From Rhizobium giardinii bv. giardinii H152 (lineage in GTDB: Bacteria; Pseudomonadota; Alphaproteobacteria; Rhizobiales; Rhizobiaceae): a DNA stretch of 64,000 nucleotides. Position 1 is the first letter of the stretch. The number at the start of each line of letters is the position of its first letter. This document shows, piece by piece, positions 46,119 through 55,362 of this stretch. Under the pieces are notes generated by a model. It worked only from the letters and a program-made list of their open reading frames with translations. It was not told the origin of the DNA and did not search any database. The DNA lies in NCBI RefSeq assembly GCF_000379605.1, contig NZ_KB902579.1:447748-511747 (forward strand). The letters run 5' to 3'. Made by a program: the position numbers and the translations under genes.

Positions 46119-46933
46119 CACTCGGCGGCCAGAATGTCGGCAGTACCGGTGAGAAGGGCACGCGTCGCGGCGGTGACGTCGTCCTTGCGCATCAGGCTCT
46201 CGCCGACGAGGAAGGTCGAGATGCCGCTTTTTGCCAGGCGGGTGCAGTCCTCATGCGTGAAGATGCCGCTTTCGCCGACCAGCAGCCGGTCGGCGGGAAC
46301 CAGTGGCGCCAACGTCTCGGAGAGCGCTATATCGACGTCGAAGGTCTTCAGGTTGCGATTGTTGATGCCGACGAGCGGCGAAGCGAGCTTTAGCGCGCGC
46401 TCGAGTTCTTGCTCGTCATGGACCTCGACAAGCACGTCCATGCCCAGCGAAAACGCCTCGTCCTCCAGCCTTTGTGCATCGTTATCGTTGAGCGATGCCA
46501 TGATCAGCAGGATGCAGTCGGCACCCCATGCGCGGGCCTCGTGAACCTGGTAGGTGTCGAACATGAAATCCTTGCGCAGCGCCGGCAGCGAACACGCGTT
46601 TCGCGCGGCCGTCAGGAACTCGGGCGCGCCCTGGAAGCTCGGGCTGTCGGTGAGCACCGAAAGGCAGGCAGCCCCCCCGGCTTCATAGGCCTTTGCAAGA
46701 GCCGGCGGATTGAAATCGGCACGGATGAGACCTTTGGAGGGGCTTGCCTTCTTGATCTCGGCGATGAGCCCGAAGCCGCCTTGGGCACGCTTCGCTTCGA
46801 GAGCCTTGAAGAACCCACGCGGCGCTTCCTGCTCCGCGGCCATCGATTTCAAGTCCGCCAGACTGACTTTGGCCTTGGCTGCGGCGATTTCCTCGCGCTT
46901 GTAGACCTCGATCTTCTGCAGAATATCGGCCAT
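46118..46933 (-). CDS. trpC: Indole-3-glycerol phosphate synthase
   Basis: Closes the indole ring in tryptophan synthesis. The 271-residue TIM-barrel protein has [53 protein letters not shown] and [11 protein letters not shown], the usual catalytic and phosphate-binding blocks. It is not fused to trpF. AAGGAGA lies before the ATG. Eleven nt after trpD. Confidence 0.97.
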   Translation of the reverse strand: MADILQKIEVYKREEIAAAKAKVSLADLKSMAAEQEAPRGFFKALEAKRAQGGFGLIAEIKKASPSKGLIRADFNPPALAKAYEAGGAACLSVLTDSPSFQGAPEFLTAARNACSLPALRKDFMFDTYQVHEARAWGADCILLIMASLNDNDAQRLEDEAFSLGMDVLVEVHDEQELERALKLASPLVGINNRNLKTFDVDIALSETLAPLVPADRLLVGESGIFTHEDCTRLAKSGISTFLVGESLMRKDDVTAATRALLTGTADILAAE

Positions 46934-46944
46934 CGAATTTCTCC

Positions 46945-47958
46945 TTACGCCGCGTTCGAAACGCGGATAAGCCGTTCCAGCGTTGCCTTCGCCGCGCCGC
47001 TTGTCAGCGACTGACGGGCGAGATCCATGCCTTCGCGCAGGTCAGCGGCGCGGCCGGCAATTACCAGCGAGGCGGCGGCGTTGGCAAGCGCGATATCACG
47101 GTAGGGGGTTGCATCGCCCTCGAGCACACCCTTGAGCGCCTCGGCGTTATGGGCTCCGTCGCCGCCCTTGAGATCGGCAAGCATAACGGTTTCAAGCCCG
47201 AAATCGCCGGGCGTCAATTCGAACGTGCAGATAGCGCCGTTTTCGAGCGCCGCAACCTGCGTCACGCCGGTCGTGGTGATCTCGTCCAGGCCCTCGCCAT
47301 GCACGACCCAGACGCTCGTCGAACCGAGATCGCGCAGCACTTCCGCGACCGGAACAAGCCACTGCGGCGAAAACACGCCGACGAGCTGCCGCGTGACGCC
47401 CGCCGGATTCGACAGGGGGCCAAGCAGATTGAAGATCGTCCGCGTGCCGAGTTCGACGCGCGTCGGGCCGACATGGCGCATGGCCGAATGATGCTGCTGG
47501 GCGAACATGAAACCGAGGCCGGCTTGCGAAATGCAGCGCGAAATAGCCTCGGGGTCGATATCGAGCTTGACGCCGAGGCAGGACAGCGCGTCCGCCGTGC
47601 CGGACTTGGAGCTCAGAGCGCGGTTGCCATGCTTGGCCACCGGCACACCGGCACCGGCAACGATCAGGGCCGCCAGCGTCGAGATATTGTAGGTCCCGGC
47701 ACCATCACCGCCGGTTCCAACGATATCGATCGCGTCGGCCGGTGCCTCAACGGTCAGCATGCGTGCCCGCATGGCGCCAACGGCGCCAACGATCTCGTCC
47801 ACCGTCTCGCCGCGCACGCGCAGCGCCATCAGGAAGCCGCCGATCTGCGACGGCGTTGCTTCGCCCGACATGATGATCTCGAACGCGGCGCGAGCATCCT
47901 CGCGGTTCAGCGCCTCTCCCGCTGCTGCCTTGGCGACAAAGGGCTTCAAATCCGGCAT
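46945..47958 (-). CDS. trpD: Anthranilate phosphoribosyltransferase
   Basis: Transfers phosphoribose to anthranilate. The 337-residue protein has the PRPP-binding [30 protein letters not shown], the anthranilate/metal segment [20 protein letters not shown] and [14 protein letters not shown]. Single-function, not fused to a glutaminase domain. AAGGAA lies before the ATG, 24 nt downstream of the ppiD stop. Confidence 0.97.
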   Translation of the reverse strand: MPDLKPFVAKAAAGEALNREDARAAFEIIMSGEATPSQIGGFLMALRVRGETVDEIVGAVGAMRARMLTVEAPADAIDIVGTGGDGAGTYNISTLAALIVAGAGVPVAKHGNRALSSKSGTADALSCLGVKLDIDPEAISRCISQAGLGFMFAQQHHSAMRHVGPTRVELGTRTIFNLLGPLSNPAGVTRQLVGVFSPQWLVPVAEVLRDLGSTSVWVVHGEGLDEITTTGVTQVAALENGAICTFELTPGDFGLETVMLADLKGGDGAHNAEALKGVLEGDATPYRDIALANAAASLVIAGRAADLREGMDLARQSLTSGAAKATLERLIRVSNAA

Positions 47959-47982
47959 GCAGGTTTTTCCTTTGCTTTACCG

Positions 47983-49872
47983 CTACTGCGACAGGGCGAC
48001 GTCTGCGAGTTGCTGATTGATGGCCACACCGTAACCCTTCTGGAGCTCGCTGACCATCTGATCGAGGATATCGTCGCCACTGGCCTGGGCGATGGCGTCG
48101 ATCTGCCGGGCATCATTGTCGAGCGCATCGCCGGGATTGCTGTCGTCCACCCCCGTGACCTTAAGCAGGATCTGACCCTCGCCACCGACGCCGGGCGCGT
48201 TGGCAACGAGACCGTTTGCGCCGCCGAACGCGACAGCGACCGCCGCGGGACTCAGGGCTGCGTCTTCGCTCGACCGCCGCAGACCCGACTTCGTTTCGAC
48301 GGCTATGCCGAGCTCGGCGGCAATCGCCGCCAGCGTCTCGCCTTTTTCGACGCGGCCCTTCAGTTCAGTTGCCTTGGCGGCAAGGGCGTTGCGCTGCTGC
48401 TCCGCCGTCCAGTCGGCGACGACCTTTTCGCGGGCCTCGTCGAGCGTACGGTCGCGCGCGGGCGTGATCGCTTCCACGTCGAACCAGACATAACCGTCGC
48501 GGCCGAGATTGACCGGCAGGGTTTCCGCTCCCACCTCGGCCTTGAAAGCCTCGCTGAGCAGGGTCTTCGCTTCAGGAATGCCGGCGATTCCCTCGCCTTC
48601 GGCATCATTGCCGCGGGCATCGACGGCGTCGAGGAGGACGAGCTTGAGATTGGTCTGGCTGGCCGCCTCCTGCATCGACGCGCCGGAAACGCGGGCGTCC
48701 TCGAACTTGTCATGGATCCCCATGATCTCATCGGCAGCGTTCGACAGGGCCAAATCCTTGCGCAGCTCTTCCTTGACGTCGTCGAAGCCGCGAATGGTTT
48801 CCGGTTTGATGTTGGTTACGCGCAGGATGACCGGGCCGAAAGCGCCATCGATGACCGGTGTGGTCTGGCCGTCCGCCTTGACCGCAAAGGCGGCGTCGGC
48901 GAGCTTGGCGTCGGGCATGCGGTCGCGGGTGAAATCGCCGAGCAGGACGTCGCTCGCGGTTTTTCCGGCATCGGCCACCAACTGGTCGTAACTGGTGCCT
49001 GTGGACAATTTGACTGCCGCGGCGTCAGCTTCCGCACGTGAGGGGAAGGCAAGCTGTTCGACGGTGCGCGTTTCCGGTGTGCGGAACCTGTCCTTGCGCT
49101 TTTCGTATTCGGCGCGGATTTCTTCCTCGGTCACCGATGCGGGATCGGCGATGTCGGAGGGTTCCAGCTTCACATAGCTGATCTTGCGGAATTCCGGCGC
49201 ACGGTAGTCTGCCTTGTGACTTTCGAACCAGGGCTTCAACACCTCGTCGGAGGGAGCCTTGACCGGATCGATATTGGCATTCGACAAAAGGAGATAGTCG
49301 ATCGTGCGCGTCTGGTTGCGGTACTGGCGCAGCGCGTCGCCCAGAACCTTCGGCGGGATGTAGCCGTCGGACAGCGCTTCGACGATCTGCGAGCGCACCG
49401 CAACCTGGCTGCGATTGTTGATGTAGTCCTTCTCGCGTAGTCCGGCGTTGCGCAGGACGCTCGAGAAGGTCAGGCGGTCGAACTGGCCGTTGACGCCGCG
49501 AAAGGCCGGGTCTTCGCTGATCAGTGTTGCCAGCCGGTCCTGGGACAGGCCGAGGTTCAGGTCATTGGAAAGCTGGTCGAGCGTGGCACCCGCGACCAGC
49601 TGCGAATAGACCTGCGCTTCGACGCCGAATGCCCTGGCCTGTTCGCGGGTCAGGCGCGTGCCGAACTGCCGGGAAAGCTGGGCAACCTGCCGTTCATAGG
49701 CGAGGCGGAAATCGCTTGGAGACACCTTGACGTCGCCAACCGTCACCACCGCATCGGCAGAACCCGAGACGAGCGACGTGGATACACCCCAGACACCGAA
49801 CGACACAACGAGAAGGGCCAAAAGGCCTTTGACAACCCAGGTCTGGGCGGCTCTTCGGAGAAATTCAAGCAT
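47983..49872 (-). CDS. ppiD: PpiD/SurA-like peptidyl-prolyl isomerase, membrane anchored
   Basis: Periplasmic folding factor of 629 residues. One N-terminal helix (GLLALLVVSFGVWGVSTSLV, about 16-35) anchors it, followed by a SurA_N-like domain (TVGDVKVSPSDFRLAYERQV; about 40-210) and a parvulin-like PPIC region (about 235-385, with IADPASVTEEEIRAEYEKRKD and LADAAFAVKADGQTTPVI). The C-terminal third repeats PPIC-like strands. In rhizobia a gene of this kind precedes trpDC. It heads the operon and has a 383-nt divergent upstream region. Confidence 0.88.
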   Translation of the reverse strand: MLEFLRRAAQTWVVKGLLALLVVSFGVWGVSTSLVSGSADAVVTVGDVKVSPSDFRLAYERQVAQLSRQFGTRLTREQARAFGVEAQVYSQLVAGATLDQLSNDLNLGLSQDRLATLISEDPAFRGVNGQFDRLTFSSVLRNAGLREKDYINNRSQVAVRSQIVEALSDGYIPPKVLGDALRQYRNQTRTIDYLLLSNANIDPVKAPSDEVLKPWFESHKADYRAPEFRKISYVKLEPSDIADPASVTEEEIRAEYEKRKDRFRTPETRTVEQLAFPSRAEADAAAVKLSTGTSYDQLVADAGKTASDVLLGDFTRDRMPDAKLADAAFAVKADGQTTPVIDGAFGPVILRVTNIKPETIRGFDDVKEELRKDLALSNAADEIMGIHDKFEDARVSGASMQEAASQTNLKLVLLDAVDARGNDAEGEGIAGIPEAKTLLSEAFKAEVGAETLPVNLGRDGYVWFDVEAITPARDRTLDEAREKVVADWTAEQQRNALAAKATELKGRVEKGETLAAIAAELGIAVETKSGLRRSSEDAALSPAAVAVAFGGANGLVANAPGVGGEGQILLKVTGVDDSNPGDALDNDARQIDAIAQASGDDILDQMVSELQKGYGVAINQQLADVALSQ

Positions 49873-50255
49873 GGGACTGCATACCTCGTCGCAATTCAGG
49901 CCGCCGGACGGCTACCGGCTTCGTTCCTTAGAGCAATCCGGTGCGGAATTGAAGGGTCGAAACACGCAAAAATATCGGCAAAACCGGGCTCTGGTCAGCG
50001 CGAAATGGTGCCGCCCTGGTGGCCGGCGCTTGCGGCCGTGCATCGAGCACTTTCAGCCCGGCCCATAGACTTCGCACCGCCCGCCGTTGCGAGACCTTTT
50101 GATGTCGGAATTATTAGCCGGCAATTGAAAAATTTCTGTCACAATCCGCCACTGAACGCGTGATCGCGTGTCTGAAACTGCTAATGTTGATCCACCAGCG
50201 TATGCCGACTCGCCGTGTCGTGGAGCAGCCTTGGCGGGAAAACCGGAGTGCCTGT
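49873..50255. other. Divergent intergenic region, ppiD / Na-Pi cotransporter gene
   Basis: About 380 nt, divergent. It should hold two promoters. I see no RNA gene. CTGTCAC (50136-50142) is a single good Pho-box half-site; the second half (CCGCCAC, spaced by 3) is weak. Otherwise nothing distinctive. Confidence 0.35.
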
Positions 50256-51902
50256 ATGGAATCGACCATCGTCATGATCAACCTGTTCGGGGCGGTTGCG
50301 CTGCTGCTCTTCGGCCTTTCCCAGGTCAAGGAGGGCGCCACGCGCGCGTTCGGGATAAGGCTCAGAACGGGACTGGCGCAGGGCACAAGCGGACAGGCGC
50401 GTTCGTTTCTGGCAGGCTTCGTCGCGACGATCGCGTTGCAGAGTTCGACCGCGACGGCGCTGATGATTGCCTCATTCGTCGAAAAGGGGCTTGTGCGCGC
50501 ACGGATGGCCCAGATCGTGCTGCTCGGCGCCAATGTCGGTACGGCGGTAACGGCGTGGATCGTTGCGACAGGTGTCGACTGGCTTTCGCCGCTGCTCATT
50601 CTTGGCGGTGTGATGCTTTACCGGGCAGGGCGGTCGAGCGCCAAGCAGGGTGCGGGAACCGCGCTCGTCGGCATCGGCTTGATGCTGTTGTCGCTGCATC
50701 TGCTCGGGCTTGCGACGGAGCCGATGCGGCAGTCGCCCGCACTTGCCGCTTTCCTCAGCATGCTCGACACGGCCTGGCCGGTCGCGCTGCTTTTTGCCGC
50801 GGCTATGGCTTTCATCTCCTCATCGAGCCTGGCTGTCGTCGTTCTCATCCTGTCGCTCTCGGCCGCGGGCATTCTGTCTTCGGGTCTGACGATCGCGCTT
50901 GTGCTTGGCGCAAATCTCGGCGGCGCAATCCCGCCCTTCATCGCCACGCTGTCAGCCTCGGCCTCGGCCCGTCGCGTGACGGCCGGCAATCTGGCCGTTC
51001 GCGCGATCGGTTGTGCCATAGCATTGCCGCTTGCGGCGCCGGTTGCCGAGTTCCTGCAGACGCTGTCGCTTTCCCCGGCAAAACTGCCGGTCGACATCCA
51101 TCTGTTGTTCAACATCGCGCTTGCCATTGCCGCCTGGCCGTTTTCGTCGCTCCTGTCCGGCGCCATGCTCCGGCTCATTCCGGACGAGCCGAGGGCGGAG
51201 ACGGGACCGCTCTACCTCGACGATCGGGCGCTGACGACGCCTGTTATCGCGCTTTCGGGGGCGACCCGAGAGGTGCTGCGCGTCGGCGATTTGATAGAGA
51301 GGATGCTGATCGCGCCTATGAACGCCTTTCATCACAATGATCTCAAGGAACTCCGGGACGTCGCAGCACTCGAGAAGCAGGTCGATGTGCTGCAGCAGGA
51401 GGTCAAGCTCTATTTGTCGCGGCTTGGGCGTAGCGGTTTGAACGACGAACACGGCCGGCGCTCCATCGTCATCATCGACTATGCGATCAACCTCGAGCAT
51501 ATGGGCGATATCATCGAGAAAAGCCTGACCGAGCAGGTGAAGAAGAAGATCGACAACGGCCTGAAATTTTCGGAAGAGGGCTACCAGGAACTGACGACGC
51601 TCTTCAACCTGACGATCGACAATCTGCGCATTGCCCAGACCATATTCGTCACGCGGGATGCCGATCTCGCCCGCCATCTGATGGAGGTGAAGGTCGACGT
51701 CCGCCACATGGAGAAGCGGTCGTCGGAGCGTCATCTGGAGCGTCTGCGCGACGGCCGCGCCGATAGCCTGCAGACGAGTTCGCTGCATCTCGACATCCTG
51801 CGCGATCTCAAGCGCATCAACGCGCATATCGTTTCGGTCGCCCACCCCATTCTCGACGAGAACGGGCTTCTGACCGAGAGCCGGTTGCGGTTGCCGCGAT
51901 AA
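50256..51902 (+). CDS. Na/Pi-cotransporter II-like protein with PhoU-type C-terminal domain
   Basis: The 548-residue protein has two Na/Pi-cotransporter (PF02690) repeats: QSSTATALMIASFV near residue 65 and SSSSLAVVVLILSLSAAG near 190, each followed by a GANVGTAVTAW or GANLGGAIPPF segment. After the last helix (about 310) a long soluble helical domain (about 345-545) carries PhoU-like coiled elements. It probably imports phosphate in exchange with sodium, or acts in phosphate control. ATG 50256 has GGAG 8 nt upstream. It ends 3 nt before the stop of the next, convergent gene. Confidence 0.88.
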   Translation: MESTIVMINLFGAVALLLFGLSQVKEGATRAFGIRLRTGLAQGTSGQARSFLAGFVATIALQSSTATALMIASFVEKGLVRARMAQIVLLGANVGTAVTAWIVATGVDWLSPLLILGGVMLYRAGRSSAKQGAGTALVGIGLMLLSLHLLGLATEPMRQSPALAAFLSMLDTAWPVALLFAAAMAFISSSSLAVVVLILSLSAAGILSSGLTIALVLGANLGGAIPPFIATLSASASARRVTAGNLAVRAIGCAIALPLAAPVAEFLQTLSLSPAKLPVDIHLLFNIALAIAAWPFSSLLSGAMLRLIPDEPRAETGPLYLDDRALTTPVIALSGATREVLRVGDLIERMLIAPMNAFHHNDLKELRDVAALEKQVDVLQQEVKLYLSRLGRSGLNDEHGRRSIVIIDYAINLEHMGDIIEKSLTEQVKKKIDNGLKFSEEGYQELTTLFNLTIDNLRIAQTIFVTRDADLARHLMEVKVDVRHMEKRSSERHLERLRDGRADSLQTSSLHLDILRDLKRINAHIVSVAHPILDENGLLTESRLRLPR

Positions 51903-51905
51903 GGA

Positions 51906-53654
51906 TCAAGGTCGGGCGGCAAGCCCGTTGCGCACGAAGGCGTCGAAACAGGGCGTCAACGTGATGCGGCGGTGACCGGCGGCAAGGGCCGGCTCGTAGA
52001 GTTTCAAAAGCTTCAGCCGCGCCGCGGTCGGCGGGCAGGTCGGGTAAAGGGCGAGATCGACAGCGGCGACGGCGTCGCCGACGCGCTGATCCGGGGCCGG
52101 TACGGCGCGGTACGGATCGGCGCCGATGGCGATGTATTTCGGGGCATGGCGATCCATCAGCCAGGGGAAGGGATTGGTGAAATCGATTGTCATGATCGTC
52201 TCGAACCGTTCCTTGTTGGCGGCCTCGTAGTCGCCGATCGCGGCGATCGCGCCATCGGCCGCCTGCAGCCAGAGCACCTGGAAATCCAGGTCGCTGTGGA
52301 GCAGGAATGAGGGCAGTTCGTTGGCCGACGCCAGTGCTTCGTAGGTTGCGCGATAGTCGGCATAGTTCGCCTGCAGGCGTTCCGCCCGCTGGTTGAGGAT
52401 GTCGCGAGCACTGACGGCGCCCATGCTTTTCAGGTTCCGGTTTTCGACCGGTGCGGTGTTGACGGCGCCGATCCAGGCGCGTGCCGCTTTTTGGGCGACG
52501 GTGACCACTGGCGGCAGTGCTGCACCCAATGTGGCGACCGCGATCACTGCAGATGCGACCGACGGCCCCTTGCGCCGGTAGCTTTCCAGCAGAATCGCGA
52601 GCAGCAGCGGCCAGAGGAAAATGAAGGCCTGGCTGCCGGTATTCTGGCTTTCGAAGAGAAGGCCCGCGACGACGAAACTCGCCAGCCAGAAGAATGATTG
52701 GTCTGCAACAGCCTTGAGCGACGCAAGCGCGGGCTTCGCTGCAAAAGTCCGGATCTTCTCGAGGAACGTGGCAAACTCATTGAACAGCAGGACGAAAGCG
52801 AGGATCAAGCAGCTGAGGATCACCCCGAAATTGATTGACGCAGCCTGCAGCAGACGCGGCAACAGGCTGGCGTCGTTGAGCAGGATCAGAGACAGGATGT
52901 CCGCGGCATAAGCGGAAACGAGACCGGTGGCGACTTCGAGAAGACCGATCGTCGCGAAAAATACCGCTGCGGACGCGAGTGCTGCGCGCAACGGCAAACG
53001 TCCGGCCAGAAACGCCATCAGGCAAAGGACCGTGCCGGCGGCGACGCCGGTCACCTTGGTGAAGAGAAGGGCAAGCATCGCAAGCGCCGTCACTGCTGCC
53101 AGCGCTTGCCATCCGCGCACGAAGACCAGAGCCGCCGCAAGGACATAGAGCAGCTGGCAGATCTGGCGGTTATAGATCCCGAACCCTTCCGAACCGGGAT
53201 AGGGATAGAATTCGCCGGTGTTGAAGGGCAGCAGCGAAAAGAACAGGAAGGGGAGAAGCAGGGCATAGGCGACGGCTGGCGATCGCTTCTGCACGTCTGA
53301 GACAACCAGAGCCATTAGTGGCACGGTCACCGTCATCATCGACCAACTCGACAGGAGAAGCGCGTGGCCGTTTGGAAACAGGTAAAGCCATCCGCCAAAG
53401 AGATAGTAGCCGAGCCCGCCGACCGGGGCAAAGAAATCGATGGACGGGACCTGGCCGTCGAAGATGCGGTTTGCCGCGTCGAGATAGATATAGTGGTCCC
53501 AGTACATGGGGCCGATCGGCATGACCAGGGTTCCGATCAGCGCCAAGGGCAAGCAGGCAAAGGTCAGCGCCAGGACGATCAGTGGCCTGCGGGCGATGAT
53601 CGCGCCAAATCCCCGTCCTCTGCCGGACGACATTGTGTCGGTGTGAGCCTGCAT
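51906..53654 (-). CDS. Multispanning membrane protein, possible GT-C-like, function unknown
   Basis: I do not recognise a named family. The 582-residue protein has 9-11 hydrophobic helices (for example LIVLALTFACLPLALIGTLV, LLYVLAAALVFVRGWQ) followed by a soluble C-terminal part (about 400-582) with DYRATYEALASANELP and APKYIAIGADPYRAVPAPDQ. An early acidic loop after helix 1 (MYWDHYIYLDAANRIFDGQ) is the pattern seen in some GT-C glycosyltransferases, but this is only a resemblance. Divergent from glmU; convergent with the Na/Pi gene. In rhizobia relatives are annotated as hypothetical transmembrane proteins. Confidence 0.75.
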   Translation of the reverse strand: MQAHTDTMSSGRGRGFGAIIARRPLIVLALTFACLPLALIGTLVMPIGPMYWDHYIYLDAANRIFDGQVPSIDFFAPVGGLGYYLFGGWLYLFPNGHALLLSSWSMMTVTVPLMALVVSDVQKRSPAVAYALLLPFLFFSLLPFNTGEFYPYPGSEGFGIYNRQICQLLYVLAAALVFVRGWQALAAVTALAMLALLFTKVTGVAAGTVLCLMAFLAGRLPLRAALASAAVFFATIGLLEVATGLVSAYAADILSLILLNDASLLPRLLQAASINFGVILSCLILAFVLLFNEFATFLEKIRTFAAKPALASLKAVADQSFFWLASFVVAGLLFESQNTGSQAFIFLWPLLLAILLESYRRKGPSVASAVIAVATLGAALPPVVTVAQKAARAWIGAVNTAPVENRNLKSMGAVSARDILNQRAERLQANYADYRATYEALASANELPSFLLHSDLDFQVLWLQAADGAIAAIGDYEAANKERFETIMTIDFTNPFPWLMDRHAPKYIAIGADPYRAVPAPDQRVGDAVAAVDLALYPTCPPTAARLKLLKLYEPALAAGHRRITLTPCFDAFVRNGLAARP

Positions 53655-53846
53655 CGTCCGTATCGTTCCCGGCTGTTGGAGCTGTCAAACACGTCATCTC
53701 CCGCTTATGACATGATCGCGTTTTATCCCGGTTAACAGCACGTTGGCGGCCCGAATTATGTTCCTTGCAATATCTTCCTGCTATGTAACGGGCAGAATCG
53801 TGCCGGCTGCGAAGCGCGGGAAGCCATGAAAGCGGGAGAATTTGTG

Positions 53847-55202
53847 ATGACACGAACATGCCTGGCGGTAATTTTGGCAGCGGGCGAAAGCACGCGGATG
53901 AAGTCCTCCATGTCCAAGGTGCTGCACCCGGTCGCCGGTCGGCCGATGATTGCGCATGTGGTCGAATCGCTCGTCGATGCCGGCATTTCGTCGGTCGCGC
54001 TGGTGGTCGGGCGGGACGCGGAGCCGGTCACCTCGGCGGCGAAACGCGGTGACATCGATATTTCGGCCTTCCTGCAAACCGAACGACTCGGAACCGGGCA
54101 CGCGGTTCTGGCGGCGAGGCAAGCGATCGCCAAGGGATATGACGACATCCTGGTCGTGTTCGGCGACACGCCGCTGATCACGGCCGCACCGCTGACGGCC
54201 GCCCGAAAGGCGCTGGCTGAGGGTAATGATGTCGTCGTCATCGGCTTCCGGACGGCAGATCCGACCGGCTATGGCAGGTTGATCGTAGAAAACGGCGAGC
54301 TCCTGGCTATTCGCGAGCAGAAGGATGCGTCCGAAGAGGAAAAGCGCATCACCTATTGCAACGGCGGGCTGATGGCGATCAATGGCGAGAAGGCGTTGGA
54401 CTTGCTTGGCAAGATCGGCAATGCCAACGTCAAGGGCGAATACTACCTTACCGACATCGTCGAGATCGTTCGCGCCGGCGGGGGCAAGGCCATTGCCGTG
54501 GAGGCGCCCGAGGCTGAACTGATGGGCTGCAACAATCGCGCGGAACTGGCCCTGATCGAAGCGGCCTGGCAGAAGCGTCGCCGCCACGAATTGATGGTCT
54601 CCGGCGTTTCGATGATCGCCCCTGAAACCGTCTTCCTCGCTTTCGACACTGAGATCGGTCAGGATGTAATGATCGAACCGAATGTCGTCTTCGGCCCCGG
54701 CGTCACCGTTGAAAGCGGTGCGGTCATTCACGCCTTTTCCCATCTTGAGGGCGCCCATGTCAGCGCCGGCGCAACGGTCGGTCCCTATGCACGGCTGCGC
54801 CCCGGCGCCAATCTTGGGCGCGATTCCAAAGTCGGCAATTTCTGCGAGGTGAAGAAGGCGGAGATCGGCGCCGGCGCCAAGGTCAACCACCTGACCTATG
54901 TCGGCGACGCTTTCGTCGGCGAGAAAACCAACATCGGGGCCGGCACGATCACCTGCAACTATGATGGCGTCAACAAACACGTCACCCGCATCGGCGCGAA
55001 CGCCTTCATCGGATCGAACTCCTCTCTCGTTGCGCCGGTTTCGGTTGGCGACGGTGCGCTGGTTGCCTCCGGCAGCGTGGTGACGGAAGATGTCCCGGCT
55101 GATGCGGTCGCTTTCGGGCGCGCGCGTCAGGAGATTAAGCCGGGCCGGGCGAAAATCCTGCGCGATCGCTATCAGGCCGAAAAAGCCGCCAGACAGAAAT
55201 AA
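53847..55202 (+). CDS. glmU: Bifunctional GlcNAc-1-phosphate uridyltransferase / GlcN-1-P acetyltransferase
   Basis: Makes UDP-GlcNAc in two steps. The 451-residue protein has the nucleotidyltransferase domain ([19 protein letters not shown], then [15 protein letters not shown]) and a C-terminal left-handed beta-helix ([46 protein letters not shown]). The ATG at 53847 follows GGGAG; an ATG at 53826 is in frame but less likely. It forms a pair with glmS, 160 nt downstream. Confidence 0.97.
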   Translation: MTRTCLAVILAAGESTRMKSSMSKVLHPVAGRPMIAHVVESLVDAGISSVALVVGRDAEPVTSAAKRGDIDISAFLQTERLGTGHAVLAARQAIAKGYDDILVVFGDTPLITAAPLTAARKALAEGNDVVVIGFRTADPTGYGRLIVENGELLAIREQKDASEEEKRITYCNGGLMAINGEKALDLLGKIGNANVKGEYYLTDIVEIVRAGGGKAIAVEAPEAELMGCNNRAELALIEAAWQKRRRHELMVSGVSMIAPETVFLAFDTEIGQDVMIEPNVVFGPGVTVESGAVIHAFSHLEGAHVSAGATVGPYARLRPGANLGRDSKVGNFCEVKKAEIGAGAKVNHLTYVGDAFVGEKTNIGAGTITCNYDGVNKHVTRIGANAFIGSNSSLVAPVSVGDGALVASGSVVTEDVPADAVAFGRARQEIKPGRAKILRDRYQAEKAARQK

Positions 55203-55362
55203 TCCGCCCGTTGTGCTACGATTAAAGCGTGAAACCGAAAGTGACATTCGGCTCGATTGCGCATTTGTGGAAATTCGATACCAAAACGGCATCTAAGAAA
55301 TGTACCTTAACCGGAGTCAGACAGGGCACCGGTCTCACGAAAAAATTGCGGAGAATTCACCT

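Noticed and set aside
50136-50151. Possible Pho box ahead of the Na/Pi cotransporter gene
   Set aside because: Only one half-site (CTGTCAC) is good; the second matches 5 of 7 bases and the spacing is 3 rather than 4. Not convincing.
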